From positions 1 through 64,000 of the forward strand of contig DWYA01000077.1 in the NCBI GenBank assembly GCA_019118905.1: a stretch of DNA of 64,000 bases, read 5' to 3'. Positions 15,872 to 23,970 of the stretch are shown here, one piece after another; the stretch's first letter is position 1; each line of letters starts with the position of its first letter. Under the pieces are notes generated by a model. That model was not told the origin of the DNA, did not search any database, and was given only the letters and a program-made list of their open reading frames with translations. Made by a program: the position numbers and the translations under genes. The stretch comes from Ruthenibacterium avium. Lineage in GTDB: Bacteria; Bacillota; Clostridia; Oscillospirales; Ruminococcaceae.

Positions 15872-17257
15872 ATGAAAAAGGCAATCAGTACTGTACTGGC
15901 CTTGGGCATGAGCTTGTCGATGCTGACAGCTTGCGGCGGGGCGACATCATCTTCCACCGCAGCTTCCACAGCGGCTTCCGAGAGCACGGCAGCTTCTACT
16001 TCCACTTCTGCGGCAGCAACCGGCACCGGTGACTATGCCGGCCAGACGCTGAAGGTAGCGGCTATCGAGACCGCTTACGGCGCAGAGATGTGGCAGCAAA
16101 TTGCCGATGGCTTTGAGGCAAAAACGGGCGCTACCGTTGAGCTGACCACCGACAAAAACCTGGAGGACGTGATCGATCCCCAGATGAAGGCAGGCAACTT
16201 CTACGACGTAGTTCACCTGGCAGCAGGCCGTGAGAAGGCTTTGCCGGAGACCATGCTGAAAGAGAATGCCATCGAGGAAGTAACCGACGTTCTGAGCATG
16301 AACGTTCTGGGCGAGGATATCACCGTTGGTGAGAAAATCATCCCCGGCTTCACCGGCAACCTGACCACCAACCCCTATGGCGATGACCGCGTATTCATGA
16401 TGCCGATGTTCTACGGCCCCTGCGGCTTGTTCTACAACAAGGCAAACTTCACTGAAGGCGGCGGCGATCTGGAGCTGCCCACCACTTGGGACGAGTTCTT
16501 TGCTCTGGCTGACCAGACTGACATTCCCCTGTTCACCTATCCGGTAGCTGGCTACCTCGACGCTTTCACCTATGCTTTGATTGCAGAGATTGGCGGCCAG
16601 GACTTCTTCAACAAGGCTTTGCAGTATGACGAGACTGTTTGGAGCAGCCCCGAGATGGACAAAATGTTCGAAATCCTGGGCAAGCTGGCTGAGAACACCA
16701 ACGACGCTACCACTGGCTATGCAAACAACGACAACTTCACCAAGAACCAGCAGATGATCCTCGACAACGAGGCCCTCTTCATGCCGAACGGCAACTGGGT
16801 AATCGGTGAGATGGCTGACGCTCCTCGTGCAGAAGGCTTCGAGTGGGGCTTCATGGCTCTGCCCGCAATTGAAGAGGGCGGCGACCGTTACAGCTACACC
16901 TTCTTTGAGCAGAGCTGGATTCCGGCCGGCGCAGAGAACAAAGAGCTGGCAAAAGTGTTCCTGACCTATCTGTACAGCGATGAGGCAGCTGAAATCTTTG
17001 CAGCTTCCGGTGCAGTTCAGCCCATCACCGGCATGACCGATAAGCTCAGCGACGACAACAAAGTTTATTACAGCGTATACGACAACGGTGCAAAAGCTGC
17101 TATCGGTACCTTCGCAACCACAACTCCTGTGGAAGGCGTGAACATCAAAGAGGACGTTTGCTTCACCATGGATAGTGTTGTAAACGGCACCAAGACTGTT
17201 GACGACTGGAAAGCAGCAGTACAGGCTTCTTGTGCAGCATTGCGTGAGGCAATGTAA
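15872..17257 (+). CDS. Sugar ABC transporter substrate-binding lipoprotein
   Basis: A 461-residue family 1 extracellular solute-binding protein. The N-terminus is a lipoprotein signal peptide with lipobox LTAC and Cys near residue 21. A Ser/Thr/Ala-rich linker (about 25-50) tethers the binding domain outside the membrane. The domain starts at LKVAAIETAYGAEMW. Long Asp/Asn- and Trp-rich stretches are usual for oligosaccharide binders. AGGAGG precedes ATG. By position before two permeases and the GH112 phosphorylase it is probably the GNB/LNB receptor. No ATPase gene is present in the operon, so a shared MsmK-type ATPase elsewhere is expected. Confidence 0.9.
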   Translation: MKKAISTVLALGMSLSMLTACGGATSSSTAASTAASESTAASTSTSAAATGTGDYAGQTLKVAAIETAYGAEMWQQIADGFEAKTGATVELTTDKNLEDVIDPQMKAGNFYDVVHLAAGREKALPETMLKENAIEEVTDVLSMNVLGEDITVGEKIIPGFTGNLTTNPYGDDRVFMMPMFYGPCGLFYNKANFTEGGGDLELPTTWDEFFALADQTDIPLFTYPVAGYLDAFTYALIAEIGGQDFFNKALQYDETVWSSPEMDKMFEILGKLAENTNDATTGYANNDNFTKNQQMILDNEALFMPNGNWVIGEMADAPRAEGFEWGFMALPAIEEGGDRYSYTFFEQSWIPAGAENKELAKVFLTYLYSDEAAEIFAASGAVQPITGMTDKLSDDNKVYYSVYDNGAKAAIGTFATTTPVEGVNIKEDVCFTMDSVVNGTKTVDDWKAAVQASCAALREAM

Positions 17258-17382
17258 AAAAGTTTCATCAGGATGCTTGAAAGATAATCTGTGAGAAAGC
17301 ATCCATCACGACAAAGGCGAACCGATTCAAACAAGGATGGCACCGTCTGGTGTCTGCCGCGTAGGAGATAAGGTAAACCAAG

Positions 17383-17422
17383 GCGGTGAGTGAAAGGCGA
17401 TGCTTTTTGCTCACCGCTTTTT
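17383..17422 (+). terminator. Intra-operon attenuating terminator after the binding protein
   Basis: GCGGTGAG (17383-17390) pairs with CTCACCGC (17410-17417), followed by TTTTT. Located between the binding-protein gene and the first permease, it would let excess binding-protein mRNA form while passing a fraction of transcripts. The 187-base gap holds no other feature I can name. Confidence 0.75.
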
Positions 17423-17444
17423 AAATCGAAATGGAGATGGTACA

Positions 17445-18338
17445 ATGCAAAAGAATAAGGCGCGTAGCCGGTTTATCGTAGCCTGCGTGGCTCCGGCAAC
17501 CATTTTGGCATTTATTTTTCTTGTGGTTCCTACGTTCAACGTGTTCCGCATGTCCCTGTTTAAATGGGGCGGATACTCCCCCAATCAAACTTTTGTGGCG
17601 TTTGATAACTTTGTAACGCTGTTCAAAGACGAAAACTTCTACCGCGCATGCCGCAACAGCATCTTGCTGATTGTGGTGGTAACGGTGATTACCATTGTGT
17701 TTGCACTGCTCTTTGCGTTTATCTTAACACGCGAAAAGCTGAAGGGACAGAACATTTTCCGCATTATTTTCTATATTCCGAACATTCTTTCCGTCGTTGT
17801 TATCAGCGCAATTTTCAGCGCTATTTACGACGTGAACCGCGGCCTTCTGAACAACCTGCTCAGCATTTTCGGCATTGGAACCGAAAGCCCCATTGCATGG
17901 CTGGGCGACCAAAAGATTGTTATTTACAGCTTGGTTGGCGCAATGGTTTGGCAGGCAATTGGCTACTACATGGTTATGTACATGGCTTCTATGTCCGCGA
18001 TTCCCGAAAGCTTGTATGAAAGCGCTAACTTGGAAGGCGCTTCCCGTATGACCCAATTCTTCCAGATCACCTTGCCGTTAATCTGGACGAATATCCGTAC
18101 CACGCTGACCTTCTTTATTATTTCTAACATCAACATGAGCTTCCTGTTTGTAAAAGCAATGACAGGCGGCGGCCCGGACGGCGCGTCCGAGGTATTCCTC
18201 AGCTACATGTATAAGCAAGCGTATACCAACTCCACTTACGGCTACGGCATGGCTGTTGGCGTTGTGGTGTTCAGCTTCTCGTTTGCACTGGCGGCCATTG
18301 TGAACCGTGTGACCAAGCGCGAGCCGCTGGAATTCTAA
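17445..18338 (+). CDS. Sugar ABC transporter permease (MalF type)
   Basis: 297 residues and about six membrane segments, beginning with a hydrophobic helix at residues 10-30 (FIVACVAPATILAFIFLVV). The EAA-loop that docks the ATPase is seen as YESANLEGASRMTQFFQITLPLI near residue 195 (key residues E, A, G). An upstream in-frame ATG at 17400 falls inside the terminator hairpin, so ATG 17445 (MQKNKARS) is chosen. It pairs with the next gene as the channel of the GNB/LNB importer. Confidence 0.92.
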   Translation: MQKNKARSRFIVACVAPATILAFIFLVVPTFNVFRMSLFKWGGYSPNQTFVAFDNFVTLFKDENFYRACRNSILLIVVVTVITIVFALLFAFILTREKLKGQNIFRIIFYIPNILSVVVISAIFSAIYDVNRGLLNNLLSIFGIGTESPIAWLGDQKIVIYSLVGAMVWQAIGYYMVMYMASMSAIPESLYESANLEGASRMTQFFQITLPLIWTNIRTTLTFFIISNINMSFLFVKAMTGGGPDGASEVFLSYMYKQAYTNSTYGYGMAVGVVVFSFSFALAAIVNRVTKREPLEF

Positions 18339-18353
18339 GGAAGGACGGTGTAT

Positions 18354-19250
18354 GTGAGAATGAATCAAAAAATCGCAGGCACGAAAACAAGTATTGTGCC
18401 GAAGGTTATCATCTATATTTTACTGATTTTACTGCTGATTTCCATTGTAGTTCCTGTGGCTTGGGTGTTTATGGCATCCATTAAGCAGAACACGGAATTT
18501 TATGGCAACCCGTTTGCACTGCCGCAGGGCGTTTACCTGCAAAACTTTGTCGATGCGTGGACAAAGGCACGCATGGGCGATTACTTCTTCTATTCCGTTG
18601 TGATTACTGCATTGTCGCTGTTGATCCTGCTTTTGGTTGCGCTGCCGGCCTCTTATGTGCTCAGCCGCTATCGCTTCTGGGGCAGCAAGGTGTTGAATAC
18701 CTGCTTCATGGCCGGTTTGTTCATCAACGTCAGCTACATTGTAGTTCCCATCTTCTTGATGTTTGTTTCCGGTGACAAAATTGCCAAGAGCATGTTCGGC
18801 ACCACATTTTTCTTGAACAATCCGTTTGTGGTTGCTGTTGTGTTGGCCTCCACCACGCTTCCGTTTACCATTTACTTACTCAGCGGCTATTTGGCCACTT
18901 TGCCGAAGGATTATGAGGAAGCAGCTTATGTGGACGGCGCAGGCTACTTCACCACGATGGTTCGCATCATCCTGCCGATGGCAAAGCCCAGCATTATCAC
19001 GGTTATTTTGTTCGAGTTCTTGGCTTACTGGAACGAGTACATCATTTCCATGACCATGCTGACCGACCCCAACGGCGTACGCACGCTGCCGGTTGGTTTG
19101 CTGAACCTCATGAAGGCACAGAACGCGAAAGCAGAGTACGGCCAGATGTACGCCGGCATGGTGATGGTAATGCTTCCCACGTTGATTTTGTACATGTGCG
19201 TACAAAAGAAACTGACACAAGGCATGACCTTGGGCGGCCTGAAGGGTTAA
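18354..19250 (+). CDS. Sugar ABC transporter permease (MalG type)
   Basis: About 298 residues with six membrane helices. The EAA motif reads YEEAAYVDGAGYFTTMVRI near residue 195, followed by LPMAKPSI as in MalG-type subunits. The start is uncertain: GTG 18348, GTG 18354 and ATG 18360 are all in frame. GTG 18354 stands 8 bases after AGGAAGGA and is preferred. It forms the heterodimeric channel with the preceding permease. Confidence 0.9.
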   Translation: MRMNQKIAGTKTSIVPKVIIYILLILLLISIVVPVAWVFMASIKQNTEFYGNPFALPQGVYLQNFVDAWTKARMGDYFFYSVVITALSLLILLLVALPASYVLSRYRFWGSKVLNTCFMAGLFINVSYIVVPIFLMFVSGDKIAKSMFGTTFFLNNPFVVAVVLASTTLPFTIYLLSGYLATLPKDYEEAAYVDGAGYFTTMVRIILPMAKPSIITVILFEFLAYWNEYIISMTMLTDPNGVRTLPVGLLNLMKAQNAKAEYGQMYAGMVMVMLPTLILYMCVQKKLTQGMTLGGLKG

Positions 19251-19265
19251 GGAGGCGAACAAGCA

Positions 19266-19469
19266 ATGAATGAATACACAAAGAAAAAGCTGACCGTTGC
19301 CGCAGGCGTTGTGGCGCTGCTGGTATGCATTGGGCTCGTTATTTTCGGCCATAGCTACGGCTTTTCTGGAGAATTGTCCAAGGGCATTTCCGGCCTTGGC
19401 ATCGAGCTGCTGGGTTTGGCAGGTATTTTAGTGCTGCTGTACCTCTATAACAAACCTTTTACAAAATAA
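19266..19469 (+). CDS. Small two-helix membrane protein in the importer operon
   Basis: 67 residues, AAGGAGG upstream, 15 bases after the permease stop. Two hydrophobic helices (about 9-28 and 45-62, the second ending LLGLAGILVLLYLYN) flank a short Gly-rich loop, with a basic N-terminus. It resembles small proteins annotated DUF6903 that I recall next to GNB/LNB transporters in Clostridia; this match is from memory and unchecked. A role as transporter accessory subunit is inference only. Confidence 0.75.
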   Translation: MNEYTKKKLTVAAGVVALLVCIGLVIFGHSYGFSGELSKGISGLGIELLGLAGILVLLYLYNKPFTK

Positions 19470-19501
19470 GCTGGCGCTGAAAGGCGCTTTTCACACAAAA
19501 T

Positions 19502-19546
19502 AAACAGGCTTTGTACCTCGATGCACAATAGGTGCAAAGCCTGTTT
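19502..19546 (+). other. Large intercistronic stem-loop before the GH112 gene
   Basis: A 17-bp stem with one G-U (19502-19518 with 19530-19546) and an 11-base loop, ending 48 bases before the phosphorylase start. There is no real T-run, so it is more likely an mRNA processing or stability element, or a partial terminator, than a full stop. Confidence 0.6.
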
Positions 19547-19594
19547 ATGTGTGTCAAAAACCATCTGAAATTAAAATATGAAGGAGTAACCGCA

Positions 19595-21760
19595 ATGAGC
19601 GATTTGACCAAAGGGCGCGTAACCATTCCGACCAACCTCGATGTCGTTCCCGAAACCATTGATATTTTGAAGCGCTGGGGCGCTGACGCAATCCGCGACT
19701 GCGACGGAACCGAGTTCCCCGAGGAGCTGACACAGGTAGGCGCTAAGATTTATTCTACCTATTACACCACCCGTAAGGATAATGCATGGGCAAAGGCAAA
19801 CCCGGATGAGGTGCAGCAGTGCTACATCATGACCGGTTTCTATACGGCAACCGGCGGCAAGCTGGAGATTCCCCTGATGAAGGGCATTTCCGACGAGCTG
19901 ATGGAAGTGAACACCCGCGACGACATCAAACGCTGGTGGGAAGTTGTCGACCGTACAACAGGTGAAGTTGTCTCCACCGACGCATGGTGCTACAACAAAG
20001 AGACCGGCTGTGTCGAAATTGCCGAGCCGAAGGAGTTCCACGATTATACCGTCAGCTTCTTGGCTTACTTGATTTGGGACCCCGTGCATATGTACAATGC
20101 GGTGACCAATAACTGGCGGAACTTTGAGCATCAAATTACGTTCGACGTGCGTCAGCCGAAAACCCACAAGTTCACGATGGAGCGTCTGCGCAAGTTTATT
20201 GCCGATCATCCCTATGTCAACGTGATTCGCTACACCACGTTCTTCCATCAGTTCACCCTGATGTTCGACGAGCTCAAGCGCGAAAAATATGTAGACTGGT
20301 ACGGCTATTCTGCTTCCGTTTCGCCATACATTTTGGAGCAGTTTGAGAAGGAAGTCGGCTACAAATTCCGCCCCGAGTTCATCATTGACCAGGGCTACTA
20401 CAACAACCAGTATCGTGTACCTTCTAAAGAGTTTAAAGACTTTATGGCCTTCCAGCGCCGTGAGGTAGCAAAGCTGGCCAAAGAGATGGTAGACATCACC
20501 CATGAGCTGGGCAAAGAGGCCATGATGTTCCTCGGCGACCACTTCATCGGCACCGAGCCGTTTATGGACGAGTTCAAAACCATCGGTTTGGATGCTGTCG
20601 TAGGCAGCGTGGGCAACGGTTCCACCCTGCGTTTGATCAGCGATATCCCCGGCGTAAAATACACCGAGGGCCGCTTCCTGCCGTACTTCTTCCCCGATAC
20701 CTTCCACGAGGGCGGCGACCCTGTGAAAGAGGGCAAGGAGAACTGGGTAACTGCTCGCCGCGCAATTCTGCGTAAGCCGATTGACCGTATCGGATACGGC
20801 GGCTACCTGAAGCTGGCTTTGGAATTCCCCGAGTTTATTGATTACATCGAGAGCGTTTGCAACGAGTTCCGCGTGCTGTATGAAAACATCAAGGGCACTA
20901 CACCGTATTGCGTCAAGACCGTGGCTGTTCTGAACAGCTGGGGTAAGTGCCGCAGCTGGGGCTGCCACATGGTACACCATGCACTGTATCAAAAGCAGAA
21001 TTACAGCTATGCAGGCATTATCGAAGCTCTGTCCGGCGCTCCGTTTGATGTGAAGTTCATCAGCTTTGACGACATCAAAGAGAATCCGTCTATTCTGGAC
21101 GAGATTGATGTCATCATCAACGTGGGCGACGGCGATACTGCACACACCGGCGGTGCTGTTTGGGAGGATGCTGAAATCTCCAGCGCCATTAAAGCATTCG
21201 TACACAATGGCGGCGGCTTCATCGGCGTTGGTGAGCCGGCTGGCCACCAGTATGAGGGCCGTTACTTGCAGTTGGCCGGCGTGATGGGCGTAGAGAAAGA
21301 AACCGGCTTCACGCTCAACTACGACAAGTACAACTGGGATGAGCACAAAGATCATTTTATCCTGGCCGACACCACGAAAGAGGTCGATTTCGGCGAGGGC
21401 AAAAAGTCGATCTATGCCCTCGAGGGCGCTCAGATTCTCGTGCAGCGCGAGAAAGAAGTACAGATGGCCGTCAACGAGTTCGGCAAAGGCCGCAGCGTTT
21501 ATATCAGCGGTTTGCCTTACAGCTTTGAAAACAGCCGTATTCTGTACCGTGCAATCCTGTGGTCCACTCACGATGAAGAAGAGCTGCACAAGTGGTTCTC
21601 CTCCAACTTCAACGTGGAAGTACATGCCTATGTAAAGAACGGCAAATACTGCGTAGTAAACAATACTTATGAACCCCAGCACACCACTGTGTATAAAGGC
21701 GACGGCAGCAGCTTTGAGCTGGACATGGAAGCCAACGAAATCAAGTGGTATGAGATCTAA
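19595..21760 (+). CDS. lnpA: 1,3-beta-galactosyl-N-acetylhexosamine phosphorylase (GH112)
   Basis: A cytoplasmic enzyme that splits galacto-N-biose or lacto-N-biose with phosphate into galactose-1-phosphate and GalNAc or GlcNAc. The 721-residue length and whole-protein pattern (GRVTIPTNLDVVPETIDI, CDGTEFPEEL) fit the family. The region containing the proposed general acid lies near DWYGYSAS at about 230, and a GHQYEGRYLQLAGVMG segment characterises the C-terminal half. The frame is open to 19532, but ATG 19595 has AAGGAG upstream. It is the last gene of the importer operon and is followed by a strong terminator. Specificity between GNB and LNB cannot be read here. Confidence 0.93.
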   Translation: MSDLTKGRVTIPTNLDVVPETIDILKRWGADAIRDCDGTEFPEELTQVGAKIYSTYYTTRKDNAWAKANPDEVQQCYIMTGFYTATGGKLEIPLMKGISDELMEVNTRDDIKRWWEVVDRTTGEVVSTDAWCYNKETGCVEIAEPKEFHDYTVSFLAYLIWDPVHMYNAVTNNWRNFEHQITFDVRQPKTHKFTMERLRKFIADHPYVNVIRYTTFFHQFTLMFDELKREKYVDWYGYSASVSPYILEQFEKEVGYKFRPEFIIDQGYYNNQYRVPSKEFKDFMAFQRREVAKLAKEMVDITHELGKEAMMFLGDHFIGTEPFMDEFKTIGLDAVVGSVGNGSTLRLISDIPGVKYTEGRFLPYFFPDTFHEGGDPVKEGKENWVTARRAILRKPIDRIGYGGYLKLALEFPEFIDYIESVCNEFRVLYENIKGTTPYCVKTVAVLNSWGKCRSWGCHMVHHALYQKQNYSYAGIIEALSGAPFDVKFISFDDIKENPSILDEIDVIINVGDGDTAHTGGAVWEDAEISSAIKAFVHNGGGFIGVGEPAGHQYEGRYLQLAGVMGVEKETGFTLNYDKYNWDEHKDHFILADTTKEVDFGEGKKSIYALEGAQILVQREKEVQMAVNEFGKGRSVYISGLPYSFENSRILYRAILWSTHDEEELHKWFSSNFNVEVHAYVKNGKYCVVNNTYEPQHTTVYKGDGSSFELDMEANEIKWYEI

Positions 21761-21795
21761 TAAAAGCCAATTGTTTCGGTCAAAGAACATTGGTG

Positions 21796-21832
21796 AATCC
21801 GCTCTGCATATTTTGCGCAGAGCGGATTTTTT
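21796..21832 (+). terminator. Terminator of the GNB/LNB operon
   Basis: A 12-bp stem (21796-21807 with 21817-21828) is followed by a T-run to 21832. Confidence 0.85.
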
Positions 21833-21841
21833 ATGCCTTAA

Positions 21842-21894
21842 AACAACTTTTGGGTGTAAAATTGCTTTACAAAAACAACTTTTAGTAGTAAAAT
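21842..21894 (+). promoter_or_regulatory. Two direct 21-bp operator-like repeats before the LexA-like gene
   Basis: Copies at 21842-21862 and 21874-21894 agree at 18 of 21 bases. They are 32 bases apart start to start, about three helical turns, and each contains an internal TTTT...AAAA dyad. Their position 50-100 bases before the repressor start suggests autoregulation. Confidence 0.55.
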
Positions 21895-21943
21895 GAAGAA
21901 AACAAACCGCTTTTGCAGAAAGCAGGACAAGGAGTGGATGCCT

Positions 21944-22549
21944 GTGTTTGCACAGAGATTGAAAGAACTGCGCAAGCAAAACGGCCTTTCTCAGGCCAGT
22001 TTGGCGCAGCAGCTGGGAATGACTCAGCAGGCGGTCGGCAAGTGGGAGCGTGGAACGGCAACTCCAGACCCGCAAACCATTGCAAAATTGGCGGAAATTT
22101 TCAATGTGCCGAGCGATGTATTATTGGGGCTGGATGCAGGCAGTATTCGGCCTTATTCATCCGGGCAGGAATTTCTGGTACCGATTTTGGGTACTGTACG
22201 TGCCGGATATGGGTTATTTGCCGAACAGGAGGAACTGGGCCGAGAGTATGCGCGCGTCAAGGACCCAGAAAGCTACTTTTATTTAGAAGTCAAAGGGGAC
22301 AGCATGGAGCCGCGTATCTGTGAAGGTGATTTAGCTTTAGTCCATCGACAAAATACGCTAAATTCCGGCGACTTAGGTGTGGTAGTATTTGGAGAAGGCG
22401 AGGGAACCTTGAAGAAATATGTCATCAAGGGCGACACGGTTGTGTTGCAGCCCTTTAACCCCGCTTACCCACCCCAGATTTTGACTGGTGAGGATTTAAA
22501 CTCATTATTTATTGCCGGAAAAGTAGTGCAGACCATTCGACGCTGGTAA
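21944..22549 (+). CDS. LexA-like repressor: XRE helix-turn-helix with S24 self-cleaving domain
   Basis: About 201 residues. The Cro/CI-type HTH at the N-terminus (LSQASLAQQLGMTQQAVGKWE) is given here by its QQLGMTQQAVGKW core. The S24/LexA peptidase half has an Ala-Gly cleavage site in GTVRAGYG near residue 86, the nucleophile Ser in KGDSMEP near 121 and the general-base Lys in GTLKKYVIKGD near 157. GTG 21944 stands 9 bases after AAGGAG; ATG 21938 is an alternative with too short a gap. Repressors of this plan are inactivated by RecA-stimulated self-cleavage, so it likely derepresses its targets after DNA damage. The downstream radical SAM pair is the obvious target. Confidence 0.85.
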   Translation: MFAQRLKELRKQNGLSQASLAQQLGMTQQAVGKWERGTATPDPQTIAKLAEIFNVPSDVLLGLDAGSIRPYSSGQEFLVPILGTVRAGYGLFAEQEELGREYARVKDPESYFYLEVKGDSMEPRICEGDLALVHRQNTLNSGDLGVVVFGEGEGTLKKYVIKGDTVVLQPFNPAYPPQILTGEDLNSLFIAGKVVQTIRRW

Positions 22550-22550
22550 A

Positions 22551-22588
22551 AATAACTATTAGTATAAATTATTATACTAATAGTTATT
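22551..22588 (+). promoter_or_regulatory. Perfect 17-bp inverted repeat before the radical SAM gene
   Basis: Arms 22551-22567 and 22572-22588 with a 4-base ATTA loop, immediately after the repressor stop. It contains AACTATTAGTA, which differs at one base from AACTTTTAGTA in the upstream operator repeat (21877-21887), and again in inverted form. A TATACT -10-like box lies inside (22573-22578). It reads as an operator; as a terminator its GC-free stem would be weak. Confidence 0.6.
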
Positions 22589-22632
22589 ACACAAGACGGC
22601 GAAACGGCAATCACGAAACGGGGGACGGGATC

Positions 22633-23970
22633 ATGGATTTGATGCAAAAGCTGAATATTTTGGCCGACAGTGCGAAATATGATGTGGCCTGTACCTCGTC
22701 CGGGGTACAGCGCAAGGGCAATGGCTCCGGGATCGGGAGCACGGCGGCACAGGGCATTTGCCATGCTTTTTCTGCGGATGGACGCTGCATTAGTCTATTA
22801 AAGGTGCTTTTAACAAATTTTTGTGTGTACGACTGTAAATACTGCGTCAACCGTCGTTCACGCGATGTGCCGCGCGCCGCGTTTTCACCCAAAGAATTGG
22901 CTGAACTCACCATCGAATTTTATCGCCGCAATTACATCGAAGGTCTTTTCTTGTCCAGTGCAGTTTGCGGCAGTGCGGACAATACCATGGAGCGTATGAT
23001 TGAAGTGCTGCGGCTGCTGCGGGAAGAATACGGCTTTCGCGGTTATATTCACGCCAAAACCATTCCCGGCGCCAGTGCCGCGCTGATCGAGAGAATGGGG
23101 CTGTTAGCAGACCGCTTGAGCGTTAACATCGAACTGCCAAGCGAAGAAAGCCTGCGCCGTTTGGCGCCCGAAAAGACAAAGGCGGGTATTTTGGCGCCCA
23201 TGAAGCAAGTGCGCATTGGAATTTTAGAAAATCAAACCGACTTGGTTCGATATCGCCATGCGCCGCAGTTTGCGCCCGCAGGTCAAAGCACACAGATGAT
23301 TGTGGGGGCAAGCGGGGAAAGCGACCGCCAAATTTTACGTTTGACGCAGGGCTTGTACAATCGCTATCAGCTCAAGCGAGTCTTTTTTTCCGCCTATATC
23401 CCCGTGGTACAGGATGCAGCACTGCCCGATGCGCAAACACCACCGCCGCTTTTGCGCGAACATCGGCTGTATCAGGCGGATTGGCTGCTTCGCTTTTATG
23501 GGTTCCATGCAGATGAATTGCTGGATGAACAGCAGCAAAACTTTGAACCTTACTTAGATCCAAAATGTAGTTGGGCACTGCGCCATTTGGAAGAATTTCC
23601 GGTGGATGTCAACAAATGTACTTATGAGCAGCTTTTGCGCGTGCCGGGTATCGGGGTAAAAAGCGCGCGCAGGATTTGCACTGCACGTCGGGCAGGGCGT
23701 TTGTCTATGCTGGACTTGAAGCGCTTAGGCGTTGTGCTCAAGCGCGCCCAGCACTTTATTATTTGTTCTGATTTTGGGCTGCGTCGTTTTGCCGCGAGGC
23801 CCAACCAAAGCCAAATTGTACACGCCTTGCTGGACCCACAGGCGTTTCATTTCGGCTATGAACAGCTTTCCATGTTTTCACCGGAGGAAGGGGTGCAAAG
23901 CCCCAACAAGCAAGTATGGATTGCAGAGAAAAGGGGGGAGGCAGCAGAATGCCTTTTGCGTCAGATATAA
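22633..23970 (+). CDS. Putative DNA modification/repair radical SAM protein with HhH domain
   Basis: 445 residues matching the TIGR03916 type (radical SAM protein always paired with a TIGR03915 partner, sometimes linked to a UDG). The iron-sulfur triad is C64, C68 and C71 in NFCVYDCKYC, the CxxxCxxC pattern. The SAM barrel runs to about residue 290. A helix-hairpin-helix DNA-binding element follows near 345-375 (LLRVPGIGVKSARRI). ATG follows GGGGGACGGG. The reaction is not known for this family; DNA lesion repair is inferred from family pairing, the HhH domain and the LexA-like neighbour. It overlaps the next gene by 22 bases. Confidence 0.85.
   Translation: MDLMQKLNILADSAKYDVACTSSGVQRKGNGSGIGSTAAQGICHAFSADGRCISLLKVLLTNFCVYDCKYCVNRRSRDVPRAAFSPKELAELTIEFYRRNYIEGLFLSSAVCGSADNTMERMIEVLRLLREEYGFRGYIHAKTIPGASAALIERMGLLADRLSVNIELPSEESLRRLAPEKTKAGILAPMKQVRIGILENQTDLVRYRHAPQFAPAGQSTQMIVGASGESDRQILRLTQGLYNRYQLKRVFFSAYIPVVQDAALPDAQTPPPLLREHRLYQADWLLRFYGFHADELLDEQQQNFEPYLDPKCSWALRHLEEFPVDVNKCTYEQLLRVPGIGVKSARRICTARRAGRLSMLDLKRLGVVLKRAQHFIICSDFGLRRFAARPNQSQIVHALLDPQAFHFGYEQLSMFSPEEGVQSPNKQVWIAEKRGEAAECLLRQI

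Noticed and set aside
19571..22075. 834-codon minus-strand frame over the GH112 and repressor genes
   Set aside because: Runs through a terminator and two real genes; composition is that of an antisense frame.
22551..22588. Intrinsic terminator after the LexA-like gene
   Set aside because: The stem is almost all A-T, with no following T-run; an operator fits better.
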